A stretch of DNA of 64,000 bases from Bradyrhizobium sp. Ash2021 (GTDB taxonomy: Bacteria; Pseudomonadota; Alphaproteobacteria; Rhizobiales; Xanthobacteraceae), in contig NZ_CP100604.1 in the NCBI RefSeq assembly GCF_031202265.1, positions 8,166,501 to 8,230,500 of the forward strand, in the 5' to 3' direction. Position numbers and translations under genes: made by a program. Shown here one piece after another: positions 26,850 to 36,306 of this stretch (its first letter is position 1; every line of letters starts with the position of its first letter). The notes under the pieces were generated by a model. The model made no database searches. It was not told where the DNA came from and saw nothing but the letters and a program-made list of their open reading frames with translations.

Positions 26850-27409
26850 ATGCGTTTACCCACAATTCCTCCTTCAGATCTTAATGCCGAACAGCAGCCG
26901 CTGTACGAAGATATGAGGCTCGGCATTGCGGCCAATTTTCAAGGGTTCGTCAATGTTCGTGGCGACGGCGCTTTACTGGGGCCGTGGAATCCCTGGATAC
27001 ACGAACCAAAGTTCGGAAAACCCGTCTGGGACCTGACCAAAGCATGGTATCGCAACCATCGCTTCCCGCTGCGGTGAGAGAAGTTGCGATTCTCGTCACT
27101 GGCTCGCACTTTCGGTCGGGCTATGAGCTCTACGCGCACGTGATCGTTGCGGAGCATCGCGGCCTCTCGGACGAGAAATTAGCAACCATCGTCGCTGGCC
27201 AGCGTCCCACGGATCTGTCGCGGCAGGAGGCTGCCGCATATGACTTCGCCTCGGCGCTTGTGAGCGGCGGCGTGTTGCCCGAATTGACTTATCGCGCAGC
27301 CGTCGAACAATTCGGCAAGCACGGCGCGGCCGAACTCTCTTACCTCATTGGTCTCTATTGTCTGGTCTCAGTGACGCTAAACACATTCGATGTCCCGGTG
27401 CCCGACTAA
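26850..27409 (+). pseudogene. Carboxymuconolactone decarboxylase-like gene, frameshifted
   Basis: The first frame (MRLPTIPPSDLNAEQQPLYE, then RLGIAANFQGFVNVR and PWIHEPKFGKPVWDLTKA) and the second (LPAAVREVAILVTGSHFRSG, YELYAHVIVAEHRGLS, AELSYLIGLYCLVSVTLN) together make one AhpD/CMD-fold protein. The frame changes at ~27042, where one base is missing. The family's CxxC redox pair is not present, as in the decarboxylase-like branch. Both halves are otherwise well kept, so decay is recent or a sequencing slip is possible. Confidence 0.75.
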
Positions 27410-27427
27410 ACTTGCGTTGGCGGCGGC

Positions 27428-27690
27428 GTGGAGGTGGCACCCGGGCATTATCCGCTGATCGTCGCGGTGCAGGCAGCATGGTTGGTGTCGCTGTGGGTAT
27501 TCGGACGCGATCAACGGGTGAATTTCGTCGCCTTCGTCGGCTATCTCGTCCTGCAGGGCTTTCGTTTCATCCTAACTATGCGGTGGTTGCCGGCGAGATC
27601 GGAGTACTTCCGCTGGCTCTTGGTCTCCGCACGTGGTCGCCGTCTTCCCGATTCTCAACGCTGCGGTTCTCGCGATCCGTAGCGGCGATT
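27428..27690 (+). pseudogene. Isoprenylcysteine methyltransferase-like gene remnant
   Basis: YPLIVAVQAAWLVSLWVFGR and VNFVAFVGYLVLQGFRF give the first two membrane helices of the ICMT-like family; after ~27560 another frame reads SFHPNYAVVAGEIGVLPLAL, the conserved cofactor-binding part. The middle third and the end are missing. It follows the previous pseudogene by 18 bp. Confidence 0.7.
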
Positions 27691-27853
27691 AATCGCTGCG
27701 GCATTTTTGCGATGCGGCAAATGCCAAGAGAAAGCCGCCACAGCGGCAGACTTCCGACACACGATAACAGCGAAAAGAGTGATCGACATGACGCTTGCGC
27801 TAAGGCAAATACCGTCCGGCTTTGCTGTCGAGCACATATTCAAAGGGGCCTTC

Positions 27854-30196
27854 GTGTCGCACAAACTCTTGCCCTCGATCTTGCTCGCCTGCGCGTTGTT
27901 TGCCTTCCCTGCTTTTGCGCAGACCGGCGCCACGACTAAGATAGCCGCCCCGGCCACGAACAAGGCCGATGTGCTGACGCCCGATCAGGCGAAGCGGGCG
28001 CTCGATACGCTTCAGGACGACAACAAGCGCGCGCAGATGATCGATACGCTGCGTGCCATCGCCAATGCCTCGCCGCAGGCCGCACCACCCGCGCTCGAAT
28101 CGCAATCTGCGATTCCACTCACGGCGGACAGCCTTGGCGCACAGCTCTTGCTGACGGTGTCCGAACAGATCGGCGAGATCTCGCACGAGATCGCCGGTAT
28201 GGCGCGGACGCTGACGAACTTTCCCGCGTTCTATTACTGGATCGTGCGAACCGCTAACGATCCGTCCGTGTATGATCAGTTGCTTGATATCGCTTGGAAA
28301 CTGGCGTTGGTGTTCGGTTGCGCCCTCGCTGCCGAATGGTTGATCTTCCGTGTCATTAAGCGGCCGGTGGCGCTGCTGGAAGCCCGTCTTTTTCAAACGG
28401 CGCGTGCCCCGGCGCAGACGCTGGCCATGGTCGATCCGCCATCCTCCGCGACGGATGTAATCGTTGAGCCCGAACTGCACCAACGGCGCCTGAGCCTGGC
28501 GCGCGCCTGGCAGTCGCTGGTCAGACTGCCGTTCGTGTTGGGACGTCTCGCGCTCGATCTGGTCCCGGTGCTCGTCTTCGTCGGTGCCGCCACGATGTTG
28601 TTGGGTACCGGGATCGGCGATCTCGCAACTACCCGGCTTGCGATCCTGGCGGTCGTGAATGCCTACGCGCTGTCGCGCGGGCTGATCTGTGTCACGCGGG
28701 CGCTGGCGGGGCCGTTCGGTCTGTTTCGCGTTCGCGCCGAGACCGCCGCCTATATCGAGATCTGGGCGCGGCGTATCGTCACCGTCGGCGTATCAGGCAT
28801 CGCCTTTGCGAATGTGGCGCTGCTGCTGGGCTTGCATCGCGCCGGCTACGCGGCGATGCTGCATCTGGTGGTGCTGATCGTGCATCTCTTTATCGCCGTC
28901 ATCATCCTGCAGTGTCGCCGCCAGGTCGCCCGGGCGATTCGCGCGCCGGTCGGCCGCGAGGGCATAGCGGCCAGGTTGCGCGATCGCGTCGCCGACGGGT
29001 GGCACTATCTTGCGATCGCATTGGACCTCGCACTGTGGGCTGTGTGGGCGCTGAATATCCCCAACGGTTACTCGCTGCTGCTGCAGTATTTTGTCGGCAC
29101 CATTGCGGTCGCACTGATCGCACGTCTCGCCACCATCGTGGTGCTGAGCCTGATCGATCGCGGTTTCCGTATCAGCCCGGACGTCCTGCAGCGCTTCCAC
29201 GGCCTGGAAACCCGCGCCAATCGCTATCTACCGCTACTGCGCCAAATCGTCTCGGCCGTCATCGCCTTCATCGGCTTCGTTGCACTGCTTGAAGTCTGGG
29301 GTGTGGATGCCGTCGTCTGGTTCTACGGCGGCCAGATCGGTAGCCGGTTGTTGTCGGCGGTCGTGACGATCGGCATCGCCGCGCTGGCGGCGGCGGCTAT
29401 CTGGGAGTCAAGCAACGCGCTGATGGATCGCCAGCTCAATGTGCTCTCGCGTGACGGTCACTTCGCGCGCGCGGCGCGACTGCGTACCTTTCAGCCGATG
29501 CTGCGAACGGCGCTGCTGTGCCTGATCGTCACGGTGGTCGGTTTGACGGCGCTGAGCGAAATCGGCGTCAACGTCGCCCCCCTGCTGGCCGGCGCCGGGA
29601 TCGTCGGTATCGCCATCGGCTTCGGCTCACAGAAACTGGTGCAGGACCTCATTACCGGGTTGTTTCTCCTGCTGGAAAATACCGTCCAGGTTGGTGACAA
29701 CGTCACCGTGTCCGGCCTGTCAGGGATCGTCGAGAACGTTTCGATCCGCACCATTCGTTTGCGGGCCGCCGACGGCTCGGTGCACATCGTTCCCTTCAGC
29801 GCCGTGACGACGCTGACCAATTCAAGCCGCGGTGCCGGCAATGCCGCCGTCAGCGTCAACGTTTCCTACAAGGAAGACACCGACCGCGCCGGCCAGATAC
29901 TTAAGGACATCGTTGCTGAAATGCGTCACGAGCCCGAATACCGGAGTGCGATCCGCGGCGATCTCGAACTGTGGGGCGTCGACAAGGTGGACGGCTCGAT
30001 GGCGTCGATCGTCGGCCAGATTCGCTGCACCGACAGCGGTCGCTGGCCCGTGCAACGCGAATTCAACCGCCGCATGAAGCGCCGATTCCAGGAGTGCGGA
30101 ATTGAAATCGCATCCGCGAGCCAAACCATTCTGATGCAGGTTCCTCCGCCGGCCGACACAGCCTCGAATTCGATGCCTCGCCGGTCGGCTGGCTAG
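27854..30196 (+). CDS. MscS-family mechanosensitive ion channel, large type
   Basis: This ~780-residue protein has a signal peptide (VSHKLLPSILLACALFAFPA, cut near QTG), a periplasmic helical domain, many membrane helices and the MscS pore and beta domain near residues 560-640: GAGIVGIAIGFGSQKLVQDL lines the pore and VGDNVTVSGLSGIVENVSIR is the beta-domain signature. It releases solutes on hypo-osmotic shock. The GTG start has AAGGGG seven bases upstream and puts the signal peptide first; an ATG at 27788 is a weaker alternative. Single gene, no operon partners. Confidence 0.9.
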   Translation: MSHKLLPSILLACALFAFPAFAQTGATTKIAAPATNKADVLTPDQAKRALDTLQDDNKRAQMIDTLRAIANASPQAAPPALESQSAIPLTADSLGAQLLLTVSEQIGEISHEIAGMARTLTNFPAFYYWIVRTANDPSVYDQLLDIAWKLALVFGCALAAEWLIFRVIKRPVALLEARLFQTARAPAQTLAMVDPPSSATDVIVEPELHQRRLSLARAWQSLVRLPFVLGRLALDLVPVLVFVGAATMLLGTGIGDLATTRLAILAVVNAYALSRGLICVTRALAGPFGLFRVRAETAAYIEIWARRIVTVGVSGIAFANVALLLGLHRAGYAAMLHLVVLIVHLFIAVIILQCRRQVARAIRAPVGREGIAARLRDRVADGWHYLAIALDLALWAVWALNIPNGYSLLLQYFVGTIAVALIARLATIVVLSLIDRGFRISPDVLQRFHGLETRANRYLPLLRQIVSAVIAFIGFVALLEVWGVDAVVWFYGGQIGSRLLSAVVTIGIAALAAAAIWESSNALMDRQLNVLSRDGHFARAARLRTFQPMLRTALLCLIVTVVGLTALSEIGVNVAPLLAGAGIVGIAIGFGSQKLVQDLITGLFLLLENTVQVGDNVTVSGLSGIVENVSIRTIRLRAADGSVHIVPFSAVTTLTNSSRGAGNAAVSVNVSYKEDTDRAGQILKDIVAEMRHEPEYRSAIRGDLELWGVDKVDGSMASIVGQIRCTDSGRWPVQREFNRRMKRRFQECGIEIASASQTILMQVPPPADTASNSMPRRSAG

Positions 30197-30321
30197 TCGC
30201 AAATTGCGCCTTCATGGTGATGAAGCCCATCGGCAGCTCGCTCCCGTGTGCTGTCCGGTGCGCCGTCTCGAACCATGAGCTTTTAGCCTCATCCTTGCGC
30301 GGCAAGCCTGAACTTTTCAAG

Positions 30322-31007
30322 GTCTAAGTAACCACTTCTATATTGGTGAGGTCAAATACAAGAACGAGATCCTGCCCGGCGAGCAGCCTCCGATTATGGA
30401 TCGGGCGATGTTCGACGCAGTCCGGCAGAAATCGCTCGCCCAATGGTCGCACCGCACCGTCGTTCGCAACAAATCTGATCAGCTCCTAACGGGACTGCTG
30501 TATGACGATGCCGGCCATCGAATGATTCCAACCCATGCCACCAAGGCTGGCATCCGCTATCGCTACTACGCGTCGGCCCCTGTCCTGCATGGCGAGGCTA
30601 GAACCGCATCAGCAGGATCGGTCCCCCGCGTTCCTGCTGCTGATATCGAAGACACCATCATAAAATCCATGGAGGCGCATCTTGCCGGCAAACAGAGCGG
30701 TTCGACATCCAGGGCGGTACGACCAGGGGACCGCGAGGCTCTCGCACAGCTAGTCGCGGGGATTGTTGTGCACACGGACAGGCTAGTCGTGCGATTCAAG
30801 TCAGATCACACAGATGAAGCGGCCGATCGCTCGGATGATCCGTCGCTCACGATTGCCTGGCGTAAGCCGCCCTCCAAGAGAGCCCGCCGGATCCTGCTCC
30901 CGCAGAATGCATCCCGAAACGACGTCCGTCCGGAACAGTTCGAACGCCGCGCTCGCCTGGTCAGCGCCATGGAAGCCTTGAAAACACACGGAAATTTTCG
31001 CCAATGA
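30322..31007 (+). pseudogene. Large serine recombinase, C-terminal fragment
   Basis: The frame begins without a start as LSNHFYIGEVKYKNEILPGE and continues MFDAVRQKSLAQW, LLTGLLYDDAGHRMIPTHAT and RYRYYAS. This is the Recombinase domain end plus the zinc beta-ribbon region (its Cys residues are replaced) and coiled tail of a large serine recombinase. The catalytic resolvase domain is absent, so the gene is a relic of a mobile element. Confidence 0.75.
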
Positions 31008-31610
31008 AAAACGCCCGTAAGCGATGGAAATTCCTCGTATTTTCGGTGCTAGGTGATTGATTTGCCCAGATAAATCCTGGCTGGGGCGGGAGGGTACTCA
31101 CCCCTAAACCAAAACGTCAAAAACAACTGAAATCACTATATAATTCAGCGCAGCACGGTCATTGTGTAGCAGCTCAGTGAAGCAGGCCGCAAGAGCAACC
31201 ATTCCCGACATATCGGTGACAGGTGGATGAACAGGCGCGCCCGCGAGGCCGGCCGGGCTCTCGTGAACTAGACCAAAAAGTCTCGGCTTTCGGTCCCGCG
31301 CGATACGCCAAGCACTATTGATTGACCGTTTGCCGCGGGCAGTCGATCCCGCGGGCGGCGCCGGATGACGTGCGCCTCAAAGAGCCAATCCCAGAAACCG
31401 GATGCTGCGGAGCGATTCACGAAACTCGCAAACGCCGAGATCTTGACGAAGTCCTACGGCGAGCCAAGTCAGCTTGAATATGTAGGATTATCGGTTCCAG
31501 CCGCCATGAAGGTATCCGCTGGAAAAACCAGGCGCTTGCCAGCAATGTCTGCTTCAGTGAGCAGATAGCAGTCTTTCGAAATAACCTCTCCTCCAACCCT
31601 GTGCATCTTC
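31008..31610. other. Intergenic stretch without a convincing gene
   Basis: About 600 bp with no supported gene. A 67-residue frame at 31365-31568 lacks a ribosome site. AT-rich sequence near 31130 (ACTATATAATTCAG) could be a promoter. Probably the decayed end of the element that carried the recombinase. Confidence 0.4.
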
Positions 31611-32804
31611 TCAGAAGGCCGGGATACGCAGCGTATTGTTTAGGCGCTCAAGCGTGAGCTGTAAGGAAGTACTCGCCACATTCGGGTTCTGGTCGGCTTG
31701 CAGCGGCGTAGGTGCGCGCACGGTGCGCTGGACGACGGTGGTTGAAGCGGGATGATTGATCGTATCGAGAACCTGTCCCTTCTTGGCGTCCAGGCTTTGC
31801 TGAGCCTGATTTGTTTCGGCTTGAATTCTTCTGAGCGTCGTCAGTCTATCCGCATTCGTCGCAAAGAACTCGCGCGCTTCCGACTGCTTCCTGAGCAATT
31901 CCGACCTGGCCTCAGGTCGGAGTTCCTGAATGGTCGCATCAGGCGCGGGCACGCTGAAACTCTGCAACTGATCGGCTCGTTGCAAAAATACATTATTCTC
32001 TGCAAGCGTCCTTTTGTTAGCACCTATCTTATCTGAAAGGTCCTTAATTTCCTTTTCCAGAGCCTGAAGAGCTTCAAGCTGAAGCTTGGCGTAGTTCGCG
32101 GTCGTTTTCGTTTGCGAGGCGGTTCCGGCCGCGGCCTTGCCGAGGGACACCTCGACGATATTGTCCTCTAGACGATCGATAGTGCCCGTCGGGGTAATGG
32201 TTGTGGCAGGAGCCGGCATAATCACAAATGAAGGTGACGCGTTTGCGTTCAGATCGATACTGAACTCAAACGAATGGCCAATGCTCGCGAGGTCCGATGT
32301 TTTTGCGGATATCGTGGATTCAGACAAGGCGCCGTCAAATGCGCGGTCCATCCAATTCTCGAACCCGATCCTTCCCTTGAGAAGCGGATGAGCGACGTAA
32401 GCCGGCGCCGGCTCGCAGCGGGGGCCGTCCTTCACCGTCGCGAAGTCGAGGTTAAATTTAAGGATCGCAATTCTGTTAGCGGTCGTCGTGCCGCCGCCGC
32501 CAACACCCAGGTTGAGGGTCGAGCCTCTTGGAAGAAGGATAGGATTGGTGCTGGAAGCAAGCTTGACGCCTCCCGTTTCGTTACCCTTGAGGGTGACCGT
32601 ATATTGACCCTGCCAAGTTCTGAGCCATTGCCGCCCGGGCCGATGATAGATCTGGGTTCGGACCGCGTCCTGAAACTCGCAATCGATGCTTGCGACCAGC
32701 GCCTCAATCGGCAAGACCTGCTCGCTCACTAGCTCGGGAACGTGCGTTCCGCATCCCGCAAGTATGAAAGCTCCCAACAAACACAAAAACAATTGCGCAC
32801 GCAT
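31611..32804 (-). CDS. Lipoprotein with C-terminal coiled coil
   Basis: This 397-residue protein has a lipoprotein signal (LCLLGAFILAGC, lipid on Cys18), a beta-rich middle with a low-complexity GVGGGGTTTANR loop, and a long charged helix (LEALQALEKEIKDLSDKIGA, NNVFLQRADQLQ) likely to form a coiled coil. It should be membrane-anchored and face the periplasm. I do not recognise a family. It is divergent from the three-gene motif cluster across ~400 bp and may or may not belong with it; its lower GC is like that cluster. Confidence 0.75.
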   Translation of the reverse strand: MRAQLFLCLLGAFILAGCGTHVPELVSEQVLPIEALVASIDCEFQDAVRTQIYHRPGRQWLRTWQGQYTVTLKGNETGGVKLASSTNPILLPRGSTLNLGVGGGGTTTANRIAILKFNLDFATVKDGPRCEPAPAYVAHPLLKGRIGFENWMDRAFDGALSESTISAKTSDLASIGHSFEFSIDLNANASPSFVIMPAPATTITPTGTIDRLEDNIVEVSLGKAAAGTASQTKTTANYAKLQLEALQALEKEIKDLSDKIGANKRTLAENNVFLQRADQLQSFSVPAPDATIQELRPEARSELLRKQSEAREFFATNADRLTTLRRIQAETNQAQQSLDAKKGQVLDTINHPASTTVVQRTVRAPTPLQADQNPNVASTSLQLTLERLNNTLRIPAF

Positions 32805-33207
32805 GGACGCCCCCAGAGGCCCATTACTAACTTGCTCTTATAAAGCGATGCGAACTTATACTATGCAACTAGCGGGCGATAGTGCCCATTCCCTCCCGCG
32901 CAAGGCTCTTTACGCGTGGTTGGCGCAACCGTCCGATGTTTAGCATGTGCCAAGCAGGTAGCTGGCGACACGGGTGACAGTCGTCTCCGACCACAGGCGG
33001 GGCGTCCGTCCATCAAATACGGCCGAGGAGACGAACTGCATGGAATCCAGCTTTGACAACGAGGCTCCACCGTTTGCATAACGGGGCCAGTAGTCGCGAG
33101 CCGTGTCACCTGCTGAAAACTTCGTCTGTCATAGGGCTATTTAGCGCCGAGGACTACGGTTATACTCCCACAGATTTTATGACCCCGGCATTGCAACGGA
33201 GGATAAC
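32805..33207. promoter_or_regulatory. Divergent regulatory region
   Basis: No gene is seen in these 400 bp between the divergent lipoprotein and the motif cluster. GGAGG five bases before the ATG at 33208 is a strong ribosome site. No clear operator was found. Confidence 0.4.
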
Positions 33208-33672
33208 ATGGAGAGGAAGCCTAAGGCAAAGAAAGCCAAGAAGGCCAGCTCAGGAAAGCAGTCAGGCGGGGTTAGTGTCTCCGGGAGAATTGGTAGTGTC
33301 GGTGGTGACGTCATCGGCCGCGACAAAAACACCGTCAACATCTCAAAGATCGATGAAGCATTCGGCTCTCTCTCCAAAAAGATAGAAGCCTCGGATGCGC
33401 ACGTGAGCCCAGAGGCCAATGAAACGCTTGAAGCACTGAAGAAAGAAGTAGCCAAGGGAAGCAAATCCAAAGATAGCGTCATGGCCACTCTACTGCAAAA
33501 GCTGGTGAAGCTGGTCCCGGAAGCGACAGGCTCCATTGTGAGCGCCTTCGCCACGCCACTGCTTGGCAAGATTGTGGGGCCACTTACGGGGCTTATTCTC
33601 AAGAAGTTTGAAGGCGCTGGCGATGCGCCGGCAACAAAGGACGCCGAAGAAGACGATACGACCTCCGTCTGA
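33208..33672 (+). CDS. Motif-cluster protein 1: short, hydrophobic C-terminal half
   Basis: This 154-residue protein has a Lys-rich start (KPKAKKAKKASSGK), the shared motif GVSVSGRIGSVGGDVIGRD (21-39), a charged helix (PEANETLEALKKEVAKGSKS) and a C-terminal segment of hydrophobic, Gly/Ala/Pro-containing helices (KLVPEATGSIVSAF, PLLGKIVGPLTGLIL). The last part looks able to insert into or lie on membranes. The arrangement recalls stand-alone proteins found beside STAND NTPases in which a Gly/Asp motif precedes a helical domain. A role as a membrane-acting effector is a hypothesis. Confidence 0.75.
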   Translation: MERKPKAKKAKKASSGKQSGGVSVSGRIGSVGGDVIGRDKNTVNISKIDEAFGSLSKKIEASDAHVSPEANETLEALKKEVAKGSKSKDSVMATLLQKLVKLVPEATGSIVSAFATPLLGKIVGPLTGLILKKFEGAGDAPATKDAEEDDTTSV

Positions 33673-33736
33673 ATTGCTTCGTCGGGCTACGTTCGCCTCC
33701 AACAGAACGCTGCAAGATGTCGAACAGGACGATATC

Positions 33737-34636
33737 ATGATAAAACGGGACAGACGGAACGGAGTTACCATATCCGGAACGATGGGCGACGTAGACGGTG
33801 ACGTTGTTGGTCGCGACAAAATTGAGCTTAACCTCACGCTTATTGAAAATCCCGAGACCTCCGAGACGCTGAGAACAGCGCTGGAATTCATGCAACGTGC
33901 ATCCTCACTTCTCGAGGACGCTTCAGCCAAGAGACGCCTTTATGCTCCAGTCGGGGAGCGATCCCCCACTTTGTCCTTCTGGATCAGAGAAGCTCTCGAT
34001 CCGCTACATGGCGCCATGAAATCGGTGCACAGCATTTATCTGACGACCTTCGGCGACGTTGAGAGATTGTTAGACGATAACGATCCGACTTCCCTAAATG
34101 TCGCCTTACAGCTTCTTTCCAGGCGCCACCTCGAAACGCGCGAAACCCGGATGGAGCTTCAAGCATTCCGAATTTCAATTCGGGAATTAGACGGCATACC
34201 AGTGGAGATACAGAAATATCTCGACGCCTGCGAAACCTATTTCTTGCATGCCACGGTCATAGCCGTGTCAAGCCCAATGCGCGCTCTCCTTGAGCAGTTG
34301 TCACGTCTTGACGTTTCAGCGCTAAGTGATCAGCAACTGAAGGCCATGGACCCCTACGAGGGATCGCGGCTTCCAACCGCGGCCCGCACGAGCGTGTGCG
34401 GCGTCATACACCATCTGGAAGAAAACTGGCCGCATGTCTTGTCGCGATATTACAGCGGCAGGCTTCAATTCCTGCAACGAGGCGAGCTGAAAAACGACGT
34501 AGAAGGTCTCCTTGAACAATTGAGCCTTCTGACTCGCGAACGGCGGTTAGGGTCAATACGCAGAGCCAGTACGTCCAACGCATCGGAGGAATTAGGCGGC
34601 ATAGAAGCAGAACTCGACAGCTTGACCAGCGAATGA
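33737..34636 (+). CDS. Motif-cluster protein 2: helical
   Basis: This 299-residue protein starts MIKRDRRN and carries the shared motif GVTISGTMGDVDGDVVGRD at 9-27, then IELNLTLIENPETS and ~260 residues of predicted helices (TLRTALEFMQRASSLLEDAS, VALQLLSRRHLETRETR, ALLEQLSRLDVSALSDQQL). No membrane segment, P-loop or catalytic motif is visible. It starts 64 bp after protein 1 and its stop overlaps the start of protein 3 (ATGA). A short string IYLTTFGDV resembles LYITTGQRV in protein 3, so the two helical domains may be distantly related. Confidence 0.75.
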   Translation: MIKRDRRNGVTISGTMGDVDGDVVGRDKIELNLTLIENPETSETLRTALEFMQRASSLLEDASAKRRLYAPVGERSPTLSFWIREALDPLHGAMKSVHSIYLTTFGDVERLLDDNDPTSLNVALQLLSRRHLETRETRMELQAFRISIRELDGIPVEIQKYLDACETYFLHATVIAVSSPMRALLEQLSRLDVSALSDQQLKAMDPYEGSRLPTAARTSVCGVIHHLEENWPHVLSRYYSGRLQFLQRGELKNDVEGLLEQLSLLTRERRLGSIRRASTSNASEELGGIEAELDSLTSE

Positions 34637-35487
34637 GCCCGCAAGGTAGCCCAACCATGAGTGACCGCGCGAACATGGACGGCGCCGGCGCGGATAGCGG
34701 AACCGGCAATACCTTCAATGGCGTCCTTGTCTCCGGTAACATCGGGAGAATCGTCGGAGATCTGATTGGCGGCGATAATACGGTCATCAACAATTTTGGA
34801 AATCCCGCTTTTGAAGCCAAAGTGCTCGGCCTCTTTGAATCCTGGAGCGCATCGAACGCCGAGCGATCCGCGCTCGCCGCGAATTTGATAGCCCTAAAGC
34901 TCGCAACGGTCTTTGTCGATCAGATGCGCCTTCTTTATATAACGACCGGTCAGCGCGTCAGAACGGCCAATGCTCATCTTCTTGCTCATTTCATTGAACG
35001 CGCCGATAACGATGCGAAGCAATTAGACATTTACATGCAACGATATTCGCTAGCACAACTCGACGCGGCATTCTTGAAGGACGTTTATGCCGTAGAACAA
35101 TACTGCGCTAAGACATTCAAGAAGTTTGGCAGCGCTCATCCCCTTCCCCGCGACCAAAAGGACTTATTTCGCGACATGGCGAGCGCGACGCTGCCGATGC
35201 GCCGGATTTTGCATGCGGCGGATACGAAGGTTATCGCATCAACAGTCGCCGTCGTGAACGACATCGCGACAGGTTTGCGGCGCGCCTATTCCTATCCGGC
35301 GGGATTTGCGAAGGCGGACGAAATCGCCATGCTGCGATTTGAGATTCAGACAGAGGCTCTCAAACGCCTGCAAAGCGACGCGTCTATCCAAATCCGCACC
35401 ATTGACGACGACGCGGAAGGCCGTTTCGCGCCCCTTTACTTCATTATCGATCACTGGCTACTGGATGAGTGCAAACCTTCGCTTTAA
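34633..35487 (+). CDS. Motif-cluster protein 3: helical
   Basis: This 284-residue protein has the shared motif GVLVSGNIGRIVGDLIGGD at 30-48, an Asn-rich continuation (NTVINNFGNPAF) and a helical body (LAANLIALKLATVFVDQMRL, AHFIERADNDAKQLDIYMQR, KDVYAVEQYCAKTFKKFG). It ends in HWLLDECKPSL. Its ATG overlaps the stop of gene 2 by four bases, so translation is coupled; an in-frame ATG at 34657 is an alternative start. Function unknown. Confidence 0.75.
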   Translation: MSPQGSPTMSDRANMDGAGADSGTGNTFNGVLVSGNIGRIVGDLIGGDNTVINNFGNPAFEAKVLGLFESWSASNAERSALAANLIALKLATVFVDQMRLLYITTGQRVRTANAHLLAHFIERADNDAKQLDIYMQRYSLAQLDAAFLKDVYAVEQYCAKTFKKFGSAHPLPRDQKDLFRDMASATLPMRRILHAADTKVIASTVAVVNDIATGLRRAYSYPAGFAKADEIAMLRFEIQTEALKRLQSDASIQIRTIDDDAEGRFAPLYFIIDHWLLDECKPSL

Positions 35488-36235
35488 CCGCTCGTACATC
35501 TAGGCTGATTTGAAGCCATATTGACAGTTTGCATGCTTAAGAGGGTGGATAGTGATCAGGCCGGTATCCCAAATCTCAAACACGCTCGACTCGGAAAGCC
35601 GGCAGCGGCTTTGTTGAAACAATCTTTGCGCGCGACAGCACATAAGTGGCAGCGCATAATGCACCATCGCGCGACGCGGCTTTAGCCTCATCTAAGATGA
35701 TCCCAAGCGTGTCATATTTCGTTGGGCTCCGCCCACCCCTGATTTGGGCTTTGATTGATCAGGATCGCCCCCACAACCGTATGTATAAACTTGGATCGCG
35801 CCAAGATTGGCCAGCGCGTTATCGTCGTAAACGTTGAGTTCGCCGAAGAGGCCATCAATTCGCGTCAGCACAACGGAATCACCGTTCGAGGTCTTACTCA
35901 ACCGACTTTTGCAACAAAATCGGCCCTATCCCGACATCAATCTAACAGTCGCCCTCGTCAGCTTTTGACCCAGGCTGTGTGAAAACTCAAAATCTCGAAG
36001 CGCGACGAGAATGATATTCTTGAGTTCGACCTCGAAATTGAATGGGCTTGCAATGTGGGCACTTGAAACGGTCTTGAACGACTAACTTGTTCTATCGCGA
36101 TCGAGCTTCCTCGCGTTTTCACGCAGCCTGGACCCGAAGCCGAACCATCGCAACAAACACGGGATGTCCGATATGCGGCGCGTCAAACTAGCAGAAACAT
36201 TAACTTACGTTAAACCGCTGCGGCGGCGACAGTGC
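35488..36235. other. Intergenic stretch without a convincing gene
   Basis: About 750 bp without a supported gene on either strand. Short frames at 35692-35982 lack ribosome sites. Composition is intermediate between the motif cluster and the downstream GC-rich Hsp70 operon. Confidence 0.4.
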
Positions 36236-36236
36236 T

Positions 36237-36303
36237 TGCGACTTCATCACGCTTCTCGGCGGCGCGGCGGCGGCATGGCCGCTAGCGGCGCGGGCCTCGC
36301 GCA
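36237..36303 (+). pseudogene. Signal-peptide remnant of a substrate-binding protein
   Basis: The plus strand encodes [20 protein letters not shown], the signal peptide typical of the binding proteins seen intact at 44322 and 47843. Nothing of the mature protein follows. It is cut by the end of the Hsp70 gene region. Confidence 0.65.
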
Positions 36304-36306
36304 TGT

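Noticed and set aside
31060..31110. tRNA-like reverse strand near CTGGCTGGGGCGGGAGG
   Set aside because: It resembles the end of a tRNA read backwards, but the TTCGA core is missing and no other arm is found.
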